Shown in pieces: positions 54,220-63,441 of a stretch of DNA of 64,000 nt (position 1 is its first letter; each line of letters opens with the position of its first letter). Below the pieces are notes generated by a model that had not been told where the DNA came from, searched no databases, and saw nothing but the letters and a program-made list of their open reading frames with translations. This DNA is from Nodosilinea sp. LEGE 06152 (lineage in GTDB: Bacteria > Cyanobacteriota > Cyanobacteriia > Phormidesmidales > Phormidesmidaceae): NCBI RefSeq assembly GCF_015207525.1, contig NZ_JADEWR010000007.1, positions 205,765-269,764 on the forward strand. Direction: 5' to 3'. The position numbers and the translations under genes were made by a program.

Positions 54220-55596
54220 ATGCACACACGCGAGCGATCCAAGGCCCAGGCTAAAACCAGCTTAGAAGTGCGAGCCTTTTTGACGCTGGCCATGCCGCTG
54301 GCCGGGGCTCAGGTAGCCCAGGCGGCGGTGGGCTTTGTCGATACCCTAATGATGGGGCGGCTGGGGGCTAGTACCCTGGCGGCTGGCGGGCTGGCCGCTA
54401 TTTGCTTTCAGCTGCTGATCGCCGTTTTGGGCGGGTTTGTGATGGCGGTGGGGCCGCTGGTGGCCCAGGCCTTTGGCGCGGGGCAAAAGTCAGACATTGA
54501 GGCGATCGCCCGCCAGGGCTTTTGGCTATCGCTGGGGCTGAGTCTGCCGCTGATGGCCATACTCAGCCAGATGGACGGGGTGCTGCGGCTGCTGGGTCAA
54601 CCCCCTGCGATCGCCGATTTGACCGCGCCCTACTTCCAGTGGATTTTGTGGGGCGCACTGCCAGCGCTGGGCTTTGCCATGCTGCGGGGCTATGCCTCGG
54701 CACTGGCCCAGGCTCAGGTGGTGATTGTGATCGTGCTGATAGGCACGGCGTTTAATATTGCGGGCAACTACGCTTTGGGCTTCGGCAAATGGGGCTTTCC
54801 GGCTTTGGGGCTGGGCGGGCTGGGGCTGGCCAGCGGCCTGAGCTACTGGCTGATGTTTGGCCTGTTTTTGCTCTACACCCTCAAACACCCCAGCCTGAAG
54901 GAGTATCAGTTTTGGCGGCGGTGGTACCGGGTGCAGCCTCCGCTGATCGGGCGCATGGTGGTAATGGGGGCAGAGCTGGCGGTTACCATTGCCCTGGAGT
55001 TTAGCCTGTTTGCCGTCGTTACGTTTCTAATGGGCATTTTGGGTCCCGAGGTGCTGGCCGCCCACCAAACCGTCTACCAGACGATTTACCTGATTTTTAT
55101 GGTGCCGCTGGGCATGTCCTACGCGGCGACGGCGCGGGTGGGGCTGGCCCTGGGGCAGCAGAATATGGCCCAAACGCGGCGGGCAGGGACGGTGGCGATC
55201 GCGATCGCCGCCGCCTTTATGCTGCTGGCGACCCTAGGGCTGCTGCTATTTCGCCAGTCCATTATTGGCCTCTACCTAAACTTAGACGATCCGGCCAGCG
55301 CGACCGTGGTGGCCCTGGCCCTGCCGATGCTTTTCGTGGCGGCTTTGGCCCAGCTCACCGATGGCGTGCAGCGGGTGGCCTCGGGGGCGCTCTACGGCCT
55401 GCAAGATACCCGCGTTCCGATGGTACTCAGCGGCCTGGCCTTTGGGGGCGTGGGCCTCACCACAGGGTACGTGCTGGGCTTTCCGCTGGGGCTGGGGGGC
55501 GTGGGCCTGTGGATTGGGCAGTCGCTTGGAGTGGCTACGGCTGGAATAATTTTTGTGGTCCGCTTCTACCGGCTGACGCGCCCTAGCCCGTCGTAA
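54220..55596 (+). CDS. MATE-family multidrug efflux transporter
   Basis: A 458-aa polytopic membrane protein with about twelve helices in two homologous halves. MATE features include LAMPLAGAQVAQAAVGFVDTLMMGRLG at the N-terminus, VAQAFGAGQKSDI, and GYASALAQAQVVIVIVLIGTAFNIAGNYALGF. The second half contains EVLAAHQTVYQTIYLIFMVPLGMSYAATARVG. It is likely driven by Na+ or H+. It begins 37 bp after valS on the same strand and may be co-transcribed. The drug or metabolite specificity is not readable. Confidence 0.9.
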   Translation: MHTRERSKAQAKTSLEVRAFLTLAMPLAGAQVAQAAVGFVDTLMMGRLGASTLAAGGLAAICFQLLIAVLGGFVMAVGPLVAQAFGAGQKSDIEAIARQGFWLSLGLSLPLMAILSQMDGVLRLLGQPPAIADLTAPYFQWILWGALPALGFAMLRGYASALAQAQVVIVIVLIGTAFNIAGNYALGFGKWGFPALGLGGLGLASGLSYWLMFGLFLLYTLKHPSLKEYQFWRRWYRVQPPLIGRMVVMGAELAVTIALEFSLFAVVTFLMGILGPEVLAAHQTVYQTIYLIFMVPLGMSYAATARVGLALGQQNMAQTRRAGTVAIAIAAAFMLLATLGLLLFRQSIIGLYLNLDDPASATVVALALPMLFVAALAQLTDGVQRVASGALYGLQDTRVPMVLSGLAFGGVGLTTGYVLGFPLGLGGVGLWIGQSLGVATAGIIFVVRFYRLTRPSPS

Positions 55597-55689
55597 ATTA
55601 GTACACATAAACTATTAGACTGCTAGGTATCCCCTCCCAGAGCAGCCGGGTTTGACGCACAATTAGAGCTACCCCACTTCCGCAGCGCC

Positions 55690-58527
55690 ATGGTTCAGAA
55701 TCTCAAGTTTGATACGGTCAGCGATCGCCTCCCTCCCCAGAATATTGAGGCCGAAGAGGCCATTCTGGGCGGCATTTTGCTAGATCCTGAAGCCCTGGGC
55801 CGGGTGATGGAGATTCTCACCCCCGACGCCTTTTATATCGGTGCCCACCGGGATCTCTACAAAGGGGCGTTAGCCCTCCACGCCAAGGGGCAGCCCGCCG
55901 ACCTGATGACCCTGGCGGTGTGGCTCAAAGACAACGGCAAGCTGGAGCAGGTAGGCGGCCAAACCCGGCTGGCTCAACTGGTCGATCGCACCATTAGCGC
56001 CGCCAACATCGACCAGTACGCCACCCTGGTGATGGACAAGTACACTCGCCGCATGCTAATTCAAACCGGCGGCGAGATTGCCCAGCTGGGCTACGACACC
56101 ACGCTGCCCCTGGAGAACGTGCTCGACCAGTCGGAGCAAAAGCTGTTTGGCATTACCCAAGTGCGGCCCCAGGGCGGGTTAACCGCCACCTCAGATATTT
56201 TGATCGACACTTTTTCGGAGATCGAGCAGCGATCGCTCGGCGTGGTGCTGCCCGGCATTCCCTGCGGCTTCTACGACCTCGACGCCATGACCCAGGGTTT
56301 TCAGCGCTCAGACCTAATTATTGCCGCTGCACGTCCGTCAATGGGTAAGTGCCTGAGTGCCGATGCTCAGATTGTGCTGGCCGACGGCAGCCTTCAGACC
56401 ATTGGCGATATCTACCAGCAACAAACCGCCTCCCTACTCACCCTGGGGAATGACTGGCGTTTCAGGTTTGCTGAACCCAGCGCCTATGTGGATGATGGCG
56501 TTAAACCTGTGTTTCGGGTGAGGACGCGATCGGGGCGGGAGATTGAGACTACCCTCACCCACCCCTACCTGACGATTCAGGGCTGGTGTCCCCTGGCTGA
56601 GCTGACAGTGGGCACCAAAATTGCCGTACCCAGAACGCTGCCAGTGTTTGGCACCGAGACTCTGCCGGAGCACCAGGTCAAACTCCTGGCCTACCTGATC
56701 GGCGATGGTTGCCTAACGGGTGCCTCGCCGCAGTTCACTAACGAAAATCCTCAAATTCAGGACGATTTCACCGCATCGGCGCTGCAATTTCGGGGGGTAA
56801 AAGTTCGCCCTCAAACCTCCCAGGGCACTCGCACCCCAAGCTTTTATATCAGCGCCGATGGAGAGGACGTGCAGCGTGCCCGCACTGTTTTTGGTCAATC
56901 GCTACGGACGTTGATCAAAGCCAGCGGCCACCCGGCTCGGTGGTTTGCCCAAACGTTAGGGGTTGCCCCTAGCCTGGTGACGCTGTGGCAACAGGGGGAA
57001 TGCGCGCCTAATCCAGATACCTTTGAACGGCTTTGTCAACTGCTTCAAGTGGCTCCAGAACAACTGGCTCCCGGTGGTCTCGCTACCATTCGCTGGATGA
57101 GCCAGAATACCGTTACCCTCTGGTTACAGGATCAGCAACTCTGGGGCAAATCAGCACATCAAAAAACAATTCCAGAGGCTGTGTTTCGGCTTAGAAAATC
57201 ACTTCTGGCCCTTTTTCTCAACCGTCTATTTGCCACTGATGGCTGGGCCACCGTCCTTACTTCTGGTCAGGCGCAGCTGGGATTTGCCAGCGTGAGCGAA
57301 ACGCTAGCTCGCCAGGTGCAGCACCTGCTGCTGCGGTTTGGTATTTTGGCTCAGCTCAAGTTGCGATCGGTGAAGTATCTCGACAGCCGTCGCCCCGCTT
57401 GGCAAATCGATATCACCGATGCCCCCTCGATCAAAACGTTCCTCAGCGAAATCGGCATCTTCGGCAAGGAAACGGCCTTGGCTAAGGTCGAGACCGCCCT
57501 AGCCAGCCGCCGATACCAGACCAATCGCGATCTGATTCCCGTCGAAATTTGGGAATCTCTTCGCGCTGCTAAGGGCGATGAATCCTGGGTATCCCTAGCC
57601 ACCCGTGCCGGATTTCAGAGCACCAGCAATATCCACGCTGGCAAACGCGCTCCCACCCGCAATCGCCTCTTTGCCCTAGCCACCGCCCTAGAGCACCTAG
57701 AACTTCAGCACATCGCCACCAGCGATGTCTACTGGGATGAAATTGTCGCGATCGAACCTCAAGGTACTAAACAGGTCTACGATCTCACCATCCCCGGTAC
57801 CCACAACTTTGTGGCCAACGATATCTGTGTCCACAACACCAGCTTTGTGCTGAATATTGCTCGTAATATCGCCGCTTTGCAGAAGCTGCCGGTCGCGGTC
57901 TACAGCCTGGAGATGTCGAAGGTGCAGCTGGTCTACCGCCTGCTCTCCAGCGAAGTGGAGATGGAGAGCAGCCGCCTGCGCACCGGCCGCATTGCCCAAA
58001 ACGAGTGGGAAAAGCTGGGCCATGCCATCAGCGTACTGTCTCAAATGCCGATTTTTATCGACGATACGCCAAACATTTCGGTCACCGAAATTCGCTCTCG
58101 CTGTCGCCGTCTACAAGCCGAGCAAGGCGGTGCCCTGGGCCTGATCTTGATCGACTACCTGCAGCTGATGGAGGGCGGCGGCGACAACCGGGTGCAGGAA
58201 TTGTCGAAAATGACGCGATCGCTCAAAGGTCTCGCCCGTGAGCTAAACGTGCCAATTATCGCCCTCTCTCAGCTCAGCCGTGGCGTTGAGTCGCGCACCA
58301 ACAAACGCCCAATGATGAGCGATTTACGCGAAAGTGGAGCGATCGAGCAGGACGCCGACTTGATTATGATGCTCTATCGCGAAGAGTACTACGACCCCGA
58401 CACCCCCGATCGCGGCATTGCTGAGATCATCCTTACCAAGCACCGTAACGGGCCGACCGGCACCGTCAAGCTGCTGTTCGAGCCGCAGTTTACCCGCTTT
58501 CGCAACCTGGCTACACCGGGTATGTAG
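55690..58527 (+). CDS. dnaB: Replicative DNA helicase with intein in the P-loop
   Basis: DnaB precursor of 945 aa. The N-extein is residues 1-220 (PPQNIEAEEAILGGILLDPE..TISAANIDQYATLVM..ARPSMGK). The intein is 221-716 and the C-extein starts TSFVLNIARNIA, so the exteins sum to 449 aa, normal for DnaB. The split falls inside Walker A (PSMGK/TSF), so helicase activity depends on splicing. C-extein motifs SLEMSKVQLVYRLLSSE, LILIDYLQLMEGGG and SQLSRGVESRTNKRPMMSDLRESGAIEQDAD are intact. The gene begins 94 bp after the MATE gene. Confidence 0.95.
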   Translation: MVQNLKFDTVSDRLPPQNIEAEEAILGGILLDPEALGRVMEILTPDAFYIGAHRDLYKGALALHAKGQPADLMTLAVWLKDNGKLEQVGGQTRLAQLVDRTISAANIDQYATLVMDKYTRRMLIQTGGEIAQLGYDTTLPLENVLDQSEQKLFGITQVRPQGGLTATSDILIDTFSEIEQRSLGVVLPGIPCGFYDLDAMTQGFQRSDLIIAAARPSMGKCLSADAQIVLADGSLQTIGDIYQQQTASLLTLGNDWRFRFAEPSAYVDDGVKPVFRVRTRSGREIETTLTHPYLTIQGWCPLAELTVGTKIAVPRTLPVFGTETLPEHQVKLLAYLIGDGCLTGASPQFTNENPQIQDDFTASALQFRGVKVRPQTSQGTRTPSFYISADGEDVQRARTVFGQSLRTLIKASGHPARWFAQTLGVAPSLVTLWQQGECAPNPDTFERLCQLLQVAPEQLAPGGLATIRWMSQNTVTLWLQDQQLWGKSAHQKTIPEAVFRLRKSLLALFLNRLFATDGWATVLTSGQAQLGFASVSETLARQVQHLLLRFGILAQLKLRSVKYLDSRRPAWQIDITDAPSIKTFLSEIGIFGKETALAKVETALASRRYQTNRDLIPVEIWESLRAAKGDESWVSLATRAGFQSTSNIHAGKRAPTRNRLFALATALEHLELQHIATSDVYWDEIVAIEPQGTKQVYDLTIPGTHNFVANDICVHNTSFVLNIARNIAALQKLPVAVYSLEMSKVQLVYRLLSSEVEMESSRLRTGRIAQNEWEKLGHAISVLSQMPIFIDDTPNISVTEIRSRCRRLQAEQGGALGLILIDYLQLMEGGGDNRVQELSKMTRSLKGLARELNVPIIALSQLSRGVESRTNKRPMMSDLRESGAIEQDADLIMMLYREEYYDPDTPDRGIAEIILTKHRNGPTGTVKLLFEPQFTRFRNLATPGM
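56350..57837 (+). mobile_element. DnaB intein with LAGLIDADG endonuclease and HTH segment
   Basis: A 496-residue intein. Block A starts with the splicing nucleophile Cys (CLSADAQIVLADGSLQTIGD). Block B has TTLTHPYLTIQGW. Block F/G ends VYDLTIPGTHNFVANDICVHN with the terminal His-Asn, and the +1 extein residue is Thr. Two LAGLIDADG helices are visible (LLAYLIGDGC near 333 and LFLNRLFATDG near 508 of the precursor), so a homing endonuclease is present. Between them, about residues 403-462 resemble an XRE-type helix-turn-helix (ARWFAQTLGVAPSLVTLWQQ). All splicing residues appear intact. Confidence 0.92.
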
Positions 58528-58649
58528 AGGATCTAGGCACATGCCGTAGAAGCGCGATCGCTAGACTACCTAGCAAGTTACACCGAATTCTGCCTGTATA
58601 CCCCCTACGAGAGCTCTGTTTTGAATGGGGGTTTCTCAAGGCAGATTTG

Positions 58650-59369
58650 CTATTGTACTGTGTCAGGATCAATGCCCTGGGCACGGAGTAGATCAGCTAG
58701 GCGATCGGCCCGCTGGCGCTCGGCCTCAGCCTGTTCTGAACTCCAGAACAGCAGGTTGCCGTCGGCATTCCACCAGCGCAGCCAGTGGAGGGTTTGGCCC
58801 AGCCGCTCACCCTGCCACACGCCCAGAAACAGCTCCAGGGGCGGCACCCAAAAATAGCCCTGAGCGTTGGGTTGTTGGGGCACATAGCGGCCACCTTCTA
58901 GGCAGCGCACTTCTAGTTTGGCTACCGCCGGGTCGTAGATGACGTAGGTTGGCACCTGCAAAATTTGCTCATAGATGTAGAGCTTGCCGTAGGGCTTAGT
59001 AGAGCGCAGCGACAGCTCGCCATTGTCCTCTGTCGAGAGAAACTCCATCACTACCGCAACGGGGTCACCCTCTAAGTGGGGAGTGTAGCTACGGCGAACG
59101 ACGTCGGACGGAAACGGATTGACCCGAGGTACGTAAAACCAGTCTGGAGCCTTGACGACCACCTCACCATCGATTCTGACAACCAGACCAAAGTTGGAAC
59201 CGATCAGCATCTCCGGCTGAATCCGCCGAGCGGCACCCAGGGCGTCGGTTAGGGCAGCGGCCAGGGGCGGCTGTTGAATGTTTTCCACTGGGTCATCGGG
59301 TAGCTTAAAGTCGTCAGGCAGAGGCTCCCAGGTGATAACTGGGCCGACGCGGGGTTGAGCTTGAACCAT
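58650..59369 (-). CDS. Uma2-family (PD-(D/E)XK-like) putative nuclease
   Basis: A 239-aa protein of the Uma2/DUF820 family, very abundant in cyanobacteria. Core elements are VVRIDGEVVVKAPDWFYVPRV, the Glu/Lys strand VAVVMEFLSTEDNGELSLRSTKPYGKLYIYEQI, and VPTYVIYDPAVAKLEVRCL. The C-terminus is helical with an RAxxLxxLLRAQGIDP pattern (QRADRLADLLRAQGIDP), common in this family. The residues of a PD-(D/E)XK nuclease centre appear present, but activity is generally unproven. It is an isolated gene. Confidence 0.85.
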   Translation of the reverse strand: MVQAQPRVGPVITWEPLPDDFKLPDDPVENIQQPPLAAALTDALGAARRIQPEMLIGSNFGLVVRIDGEVVVKAPDWFYVPRVNPFPSDVVRRSYTPHLEGDPVAVVMEFLSTEDNGELSLRSTKPYGKLYIYEQILQVPTYVIYDPAVAKLEVRCLEGGRYVPQQPNAQGYFWVPPLELFLGVWQGERLGQTLHWLRWWNADGNLLFWSSEQAEAERQRADRLADLLRAQGIDPDTVQ

Positions 59370-59470
59370 GGCAAGCTTGTCCTGGGCGAAGTAGGGGGCA
59401 ACGGCGGTGCGATCGCTGCTTCTATCCTAATCGCTGGCTTCGTAGGCCTAACGGAACTCCGGGAAAAATT

Positions 59471-59542
59471 AGCCAGCGCCCGTTCCCTAGCCCCTCTGGG
59501 GCGGCAGAGCCTATGACTCCGCTCAGGGAACGGGCGCTGGCT
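59471..59542 (-). terminator. Terminator after DUF561/Ycf23 gene
   Basis: Perfect 18-bp stem (59471-59488 AGCCAGCGCCCGTTCCCT with 59525-59542) and a 36-nt loop that has its own CCCCTCTGGGG hairpin. On the minus strand it is followed by AATTTTTCC. It lies 29 bp past the stop codon. Confidence 0.85.
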
Positions 59543-59570
59543 GAGGTCAAGCTAGCCTAACCGCGAGGGC

Positions 59571-60311
59571 CTAGCGCACCGCGCCGACGCGCACGGTTTG
59601 CAGGCTCTCGGCCAGCTGGCGCACCACGGCCACCATCGCCAGATCGTTGTCGAGCTTATTGACTGCCGAGCCGACGCCGACGCCCGCCGCACCAGCCGCG
59701 ATCGCCATCGGAGCCGTCACATCTGACAGACCCGAGGCGCACAGCACCGGCACCGCTACGGCGCGCGAAATGGCGTGGGCGGCGGCCAGGGTGGGGGCCG
59801 CTTTCTCAATTAGGCCCAGGGTGCCGGGGTGGACGGGCTGGCTGCTGGTGCCCCCCTCGGTTTGGATGATGTCGGCCCCAGCCGCCACCAGGGCTTCGGC
59901 CAGGCTGACCTGCTCATCGAGGGCCAGAATGTGGGGTACCGTCACCGACAGGGTGATCGCAGGCAGCAGGGCGCGGGTGCGGCGGGTGAGGTCGATCACC
60001 TCGGGCGCTTCAAACTGGCGGCCCTGGGCGTAGAAGGCGTCGAAGTTGCCGATTTCGATCAAATCGGCCCCGGCGGCGACGGGGGCCAAAAAGGCCTCTG
60101 GCTCTACGGCCGAGACACAGATGGGCAGAGTGGTTTGGGTTTGGGCCAGGCGCACCAGGTCGGCATCGGCGGCGATATCGACAAAGGTGGCCCCGCCCTG
60201 GTCGGCGGCTTTGACTACCGCTGCGACCCGCTGGTGGTCGTAGTTGGTGAGACCGCTGATGATTTTTAGAACTGTGTGGGTCTCAAAAGCCCGCTGCAAA
60301 TCAGAACGCAT
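59571..60311 (-). CDS. DUF561 / Ycf23-like TIM-barrel protein
   Basis: A protein of about 246 aa related to Ycf23, which is conserved in cyanobacteria and some plastids. It is TIM-barrel-like with phosphate-binding style loops: LKIISGLTNYDHQRVAAVVKAADQGGATFVDIAAD, LPICVSAVEPEAFLAPVAAGADLIEIGNFD, ALVAAGADIIQTEGGTSSQP, VPVLCASGLSDVTAPMAIAAGAAGVGVGSAVN. I use the ATG at 60311 (MRSDLQRAFE). The frame extends 33 codons upstream with an unrelated basic/Cys-rich sequence that looks non-coding. The reaction is unknown. Confidence 0.85.
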   Translation of the reverse strand: MRSDLQRAFETHTVLKIISGLTNYDHQRVAAVVKAADQGGATFVDIAADADLVRLAQTQTTLPICVSAVEPEAFLAPVAAGADLIEIGNFDAFYAQGRQFEAPEVIDLTRRTRALLPAITLSVTVPHILALDEQVSLAEALVAAGADIIQTEGGTSSQPVHPGTLGLIEKAAPTLAAAHAISRAVAVPVLCASGLSDVTAPMAIAAGAAGVGVGSAVNKLDNDLAMVAVVRQLAESLQTVRVGAVR

Positions 60312-60587
60312 AGGTATTATTCTCAATCGCTGGTGGTCGCCCAGTTTAGGCTGGTGGCAACGGCCATGGCCCCACCGCCTGCACTGGGATGATTGGCAAT
60401 ATTGTCGCATCCTGGGCGGGGTTGCGGAGGCCGATGTCAGAGAAAGCCAGAATCTTATACCGCATCCTATGTGGTTGCATCTGGTTGGTAGGGGCAGTGC
60501 AGTGCAATGCCCCCACGAGGTGCCTGTTTGAAATCAGGGTTGAGCGATACGGATTTGCGCTGAAAATTGCGTTGAAATAAGGTGCCC

Positions 60588-62432
60588 CTATTCCATAATG
60601 ACAATCACGCCCTGGGCCTGGTTGTCAGAACGCATTAGGGGAGTGCAGGTGACCCGGCAGGTGATATTGCGGCCCTTGCGGTTGACCGCTTCCAGCGTGA
60701 CTTCGGCGACATTGCCGTCGGCCAGGGCCAGGCAGTTGCGAATGGGCTGACGCAGCTGCTCTACCGGCAGGCCGATATCGAGGTTGAGAAAGTTTTGGCC
60801 GACGACTTCTTCGGGGCGCAGGCCCCAGAGATCCTGGGCTTTTTGGTTCCAGATCTGCACCTGAAAGTCGGGGTTGACCACCACCACGCCTCCCTTGAGG
60901 CTGGTAAACACACATTCTAAAAAGGCGTTGCTGTGGTTGAGATCATCGCTGCTGCGCTGCAGCTCATCGTTCACGGTTTGCAGTTCTTCGTTGGCCGACT
61001 GGAGTTCTTCGTTCATGGTCTCCAGTTCTTCGTTGGTCGATTGCAACTCTTCGTTGGTGGTCTCCAGTTCTTCGTTGGTCGATTGCAACTCTTCGTTGGT
61101 GGTCTCTAGCTCTTCGTTGGTCGATTGCAGCTCTTCGTAGGCCATCTCCAACTCCTGGTTGGAGTGTTCTAGCTCAGCCTGGAGCCGCTGAAACCGGGTG
61201 ACATCGAGGAAGCTAATGCTGGCTCCCAAAATGGTGTTGTCGCTCGCAAAGATGGGGGTAACCTGCACTTCTAAAAAAACAGGTTCGCCGCGCGAGTTTT
61301 GCCAGGCGACCTCTGACAGGCTGACGGTGCGGCGCTTTTCGTAAGCTTCTTCGATGCACGATCGCAGCTCTACGGGCCGGTACGAGAGTTCTAAATCTTG
61401 CAGGGGCCGCCCCACATCGCGCTGGGCGAGGCCAAACAGCGCCCGCACCCGCTGGTTGGCCATCGCCAAAGTGCCGTCTTGCTCTAGCACAATGCGGGCC
61501 ACCGGGCTAATGTCAAAGGCGGCCTCGCGCAGCCGCAGCTGGTCTGATAGATGGTCAGCGGCGTCTTCGTTGCCAGTTTGAGCCATAATCAGCAGGCGAT
61601 CGCGCACGTTGGTTCGAGGTACTTTAGAAAAAATTCGCCCCTTGAGCTGTACTGGGCTAAACATATTGCTGTGGGTTAGCAACATTTCGGCTTTGCCCAA
61701 AAACAAGTAGCCGTTGTTTCGCAGGGCAAAGTGAAACCGGGCCAAAATTCGGCTCTGGGTTTCGGCATTAAAGTACATCAGCGTATTGCGGCACAGCAGC
61801 AGATCGACCTTAGAGATGGGGGCATCTTGAATCAGGTCGTGGCGACCAAAAATGACCAGTCGCCGCAGGTCTTTGCGAAAGGTGTAAAGCCCTTCTTTTT
61901 GCTCAAAAAACTGCTCCAGCTGCGTATCTGAGAGCCCCTCCACCTTTTGCTGCGAGTAGGTGGCCTGACGGGCCTCGGCCAGGGCCTCGTCGTCTAGGTC
62001 GGTGGCATAAATTTTGACCCGCTCTTGAAACGCCTCAACACCCAGCAGCTCGGCCAGCAAAATCGCCATTGAATAGGCTTCTTCGCCCGAGGCGCAGCCA
62101 GCACTCCACACCCGAATCATATCGTGATCGCTTTTGGTGCTCAAAATAGCGGGCACAATTTCGGTTCGCAGTGTATTCCAGGCACTAGGATCGCGAAAGA
62201 AAGCCGTGACGTTGATCAGCAGCGTGTTAAATAACTGGCGAAACTCATCGGGATGCACCTCTAAATAGTCGATATAGTCGCTAAAGGTGCTGACATTAAT
62301 CATTTGCAGGCGGCGATTTACTCGGCGCATGAGGCTGGAGCGCTTGTAGCCGGTAAAATCGAATCCTCGACTGGTATGTACGTAATCGAGCAGGGCATCA
62401 AAGGCAGGATTGTTTTCTGAATTAGCAGTCAC
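60588..62432 (-). CDS. CheR-type methyltransferase with coiled coil and PAS domains
   Basis: A 614-aa protein. Residues about 8-270 are CheR: the N-terminal helical part (FDFTGYKRSSLMRRVNRRL), then the SAM-binding core (VWSAGCASGEEAYSMAILLAELLG, KIYATDLDDEAL, LLLCRNTLMYFNAETQ, GYLFLGKAEML). A PAS-like domain spans about 300-415. A heptad-repeat helix built of NEELET/NEELQS units (about 420-490) follows, then a second PAS (FQVQIWNQKAQDLWGLRPEEVVGQ) to the end. Translation starts at GTG three bases after the cheB stop codon. The combination suggests a regulatory methyltransferase or histidine-kinase-like sensor lacking a kinase. Confidence 0.9.
   Translation of the reverse strand: MTANSENNPAFDALLDYVHTSRGFDFTGYKRSSLMRRVNRRLQMINVSTFSDYIDYLEVHPDEFRQLFNTLLINVTAFFRDPSAWNTLRTEIVPAILSTKSDHDMIRVWSAGCASGEEAYSMAILLAELLGVEAFQERVKIYATDLDDEALAEARQATYSQQKVEGLSDTQLEQFFEQKEGLYTFRKDLRRLVIFGRHDLIQDAPISKVDLLLCRNTLMYFNAETQSRILARFHFALRNNGYLFLGKAEMLLTHSNMFSPVQLKGRIFSKVPRTNVRDRLLIMAQTGNEDAADHLSDQLRLREAAFDISPVARIVLEQDGTLAMANQRVRALFGLAQRDVGRPLQDLELSYRPVELRSCIEEAYEKRRTVSLSEVAWQNSRGEPVFLEVQVTPIFASDNTILGASISFLDVTRFQRLQAELEHSNQELEMAYEELQSTNEELETTNEELQSTNEELETTNEELQSTNEELETMNEELQSANEELQTVNDELQRSSDDLNHSNAFLECVFTSLKGGVVVVNPDFQVQIWNQKAQDLWGLRPEEVVGQNFLNLDIGLPVEQLRQPIRNCLALADGNVAEVTLEAVNRKGRNITCRVTCTPLMRSDNQAQGVIVIME
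60985..61140. repeat. 42-bp tandem repeats encoding NEELQS/NEELET heptads
   Basis: The minus-strand CheR-PAS gene contains near-identical 42-bp repeats here, read on the plus strand as alternating TCTTCGTTGGTCGATTGCA and TCTTCGTTGGTGGTCTCCA units. They code for a continuous coiled coil. The nucleotide identity between copies is high, more than the protein would need. Confidence 0.8.
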
Positions 62433-62435
62433 AAA

Positions 62436-63050
62436 CTATTTCCCATCTTGCTGCACTAGTTTAACCAAGGCGGGCGAAATTTGGTCGATCGGCAAAACCC
62501 AATCTACCTGGCATGTGTCAATGGCGGTCTGCGGCATGCTGGCTACAGTAGCGGTGGCTGGATCTTGCACAATCACCCGACCGCCGCCCTGCTTAATCGC
62601 TTTTACGCCCAAGGCCCCGTCGCGACCGTAGCCGGTGAGCACAACGGCGATCGCCCGGCTCCCAAAGCACTCGGCTACCGACGTCAGCGTGGCATCGGCG
62701 GCGGGGCGGGTGTAGTTAACTTTTTTGGTTTGGGTAAGATGCAGCCTGCGATCGCTCCTCACCAGCAGGTGATAGTCGGGGGGCGCAGTGTAAATTGTTC
62801 CAGCTTTAATCGCCTCCCCGGCCTCGGCATCTTTCACAGTCAAAGAAGTCATCCGGCTCAAAATTCCAGGCAGCAGGCTAGCAGTATCAGAACTAAGGTG
62901 CATGACAATGATCAGGGCGGCGGCAAAATTAGTAGGTAGCTGGGGCAACAGCTGCCCCAGGGTTTTAAGACCTCCTGCCGACGTAGCAATAATGACGACA
63001 TCAAATTGCAAGGATGGAAATAGGGCAACTGGAGGTGGCAAATTGGCCAT
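62436..63050 (-). CDS. Stand-alone CheB methylesterase domain
   Basis: A 204-aa CheB catalytic domain without a receiver domain. The Ser-His-Asp triad is recognisable: VVIIATSAGGLKTLGQL (Ser), LIIVMHLSSD (His) and VVLTGYGRDGALG (Asp), with AGEAIKAGTIYTAPPDYHLLV between them. The last ~40 residues are typical of the fold. It is followed after 3 bp by the CheR-PAS gene, so the two are coupled. No chemoreceptor or CheA/CheW gene is in the window. It probably acts in a non-chemotactic two-protein module. Confidence 0.9.
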   Translation of the reverse strand: MANLPPPVALFPSLQFDVVIIATSAGGLKTLGQLLPQLPTNFAAALIIVMHLSSDTASLLPGILSRMTSLTVKDAEAGEAIKAGTIYTAPPDYHLLVRSDRRLHLTQTKKVNYTRPAADATLTSVAECFGSRAIAVVLTGYGRDGALGVKAIKQGGGRVIVQDPATATVASMPQTAIDTCQVDWVLPIDQISPALVKLVQQDGK

Positions 63051-63441
63051 AGTTTCGCTCTAGAAATTACCCTTACATTGGGTAAAAGCTGAATAGAACC
63101 GATCGCAATCAGACAATTGCTGAATCGGGGTAGTTTTTAACTTGGGCCAAAGCCATTGTAGGGGTGAGCCAAATGAGCAGCAGTGTTCAGCCCAACATTA
63201 GCCAGCGCGACTGTAAATTTCTGCTCCTTAATTCCAGAAAAATTTGGCCAAAATGATGCTCATCTAGCCAGCGTTTGGTTCAGCTAAAACAAATTTAAGC
63301 AAAATCTTTTAGGAGACCCAGACCTACCCTAACCCGTAAACTCGATTTACAACGTTAGGTCAATAAATCGTAGGAACTACCGCCAAAACCGCCACCGAAA
63401 TTGCTATAGAAATTGCCCTTACCCCAGCGCCACGCTACGGG
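63051..63441. other. 391-bp gap between zinc-ribbon gene and cheB
   Basis: I see no ORF with coding character and no strong hairpin. It presumably carries the cheB promoter. The sequence is AT-richer than the flanking genes around 63230-63330. Confidence 0.4.

Noticed and set aside
60985-61140. Possible CRISPR or satellite array
   Set aside because: The repeats are in frame and code for NEELQS/NEELET coiled-coil heptads inside a CheR-PAS gene.
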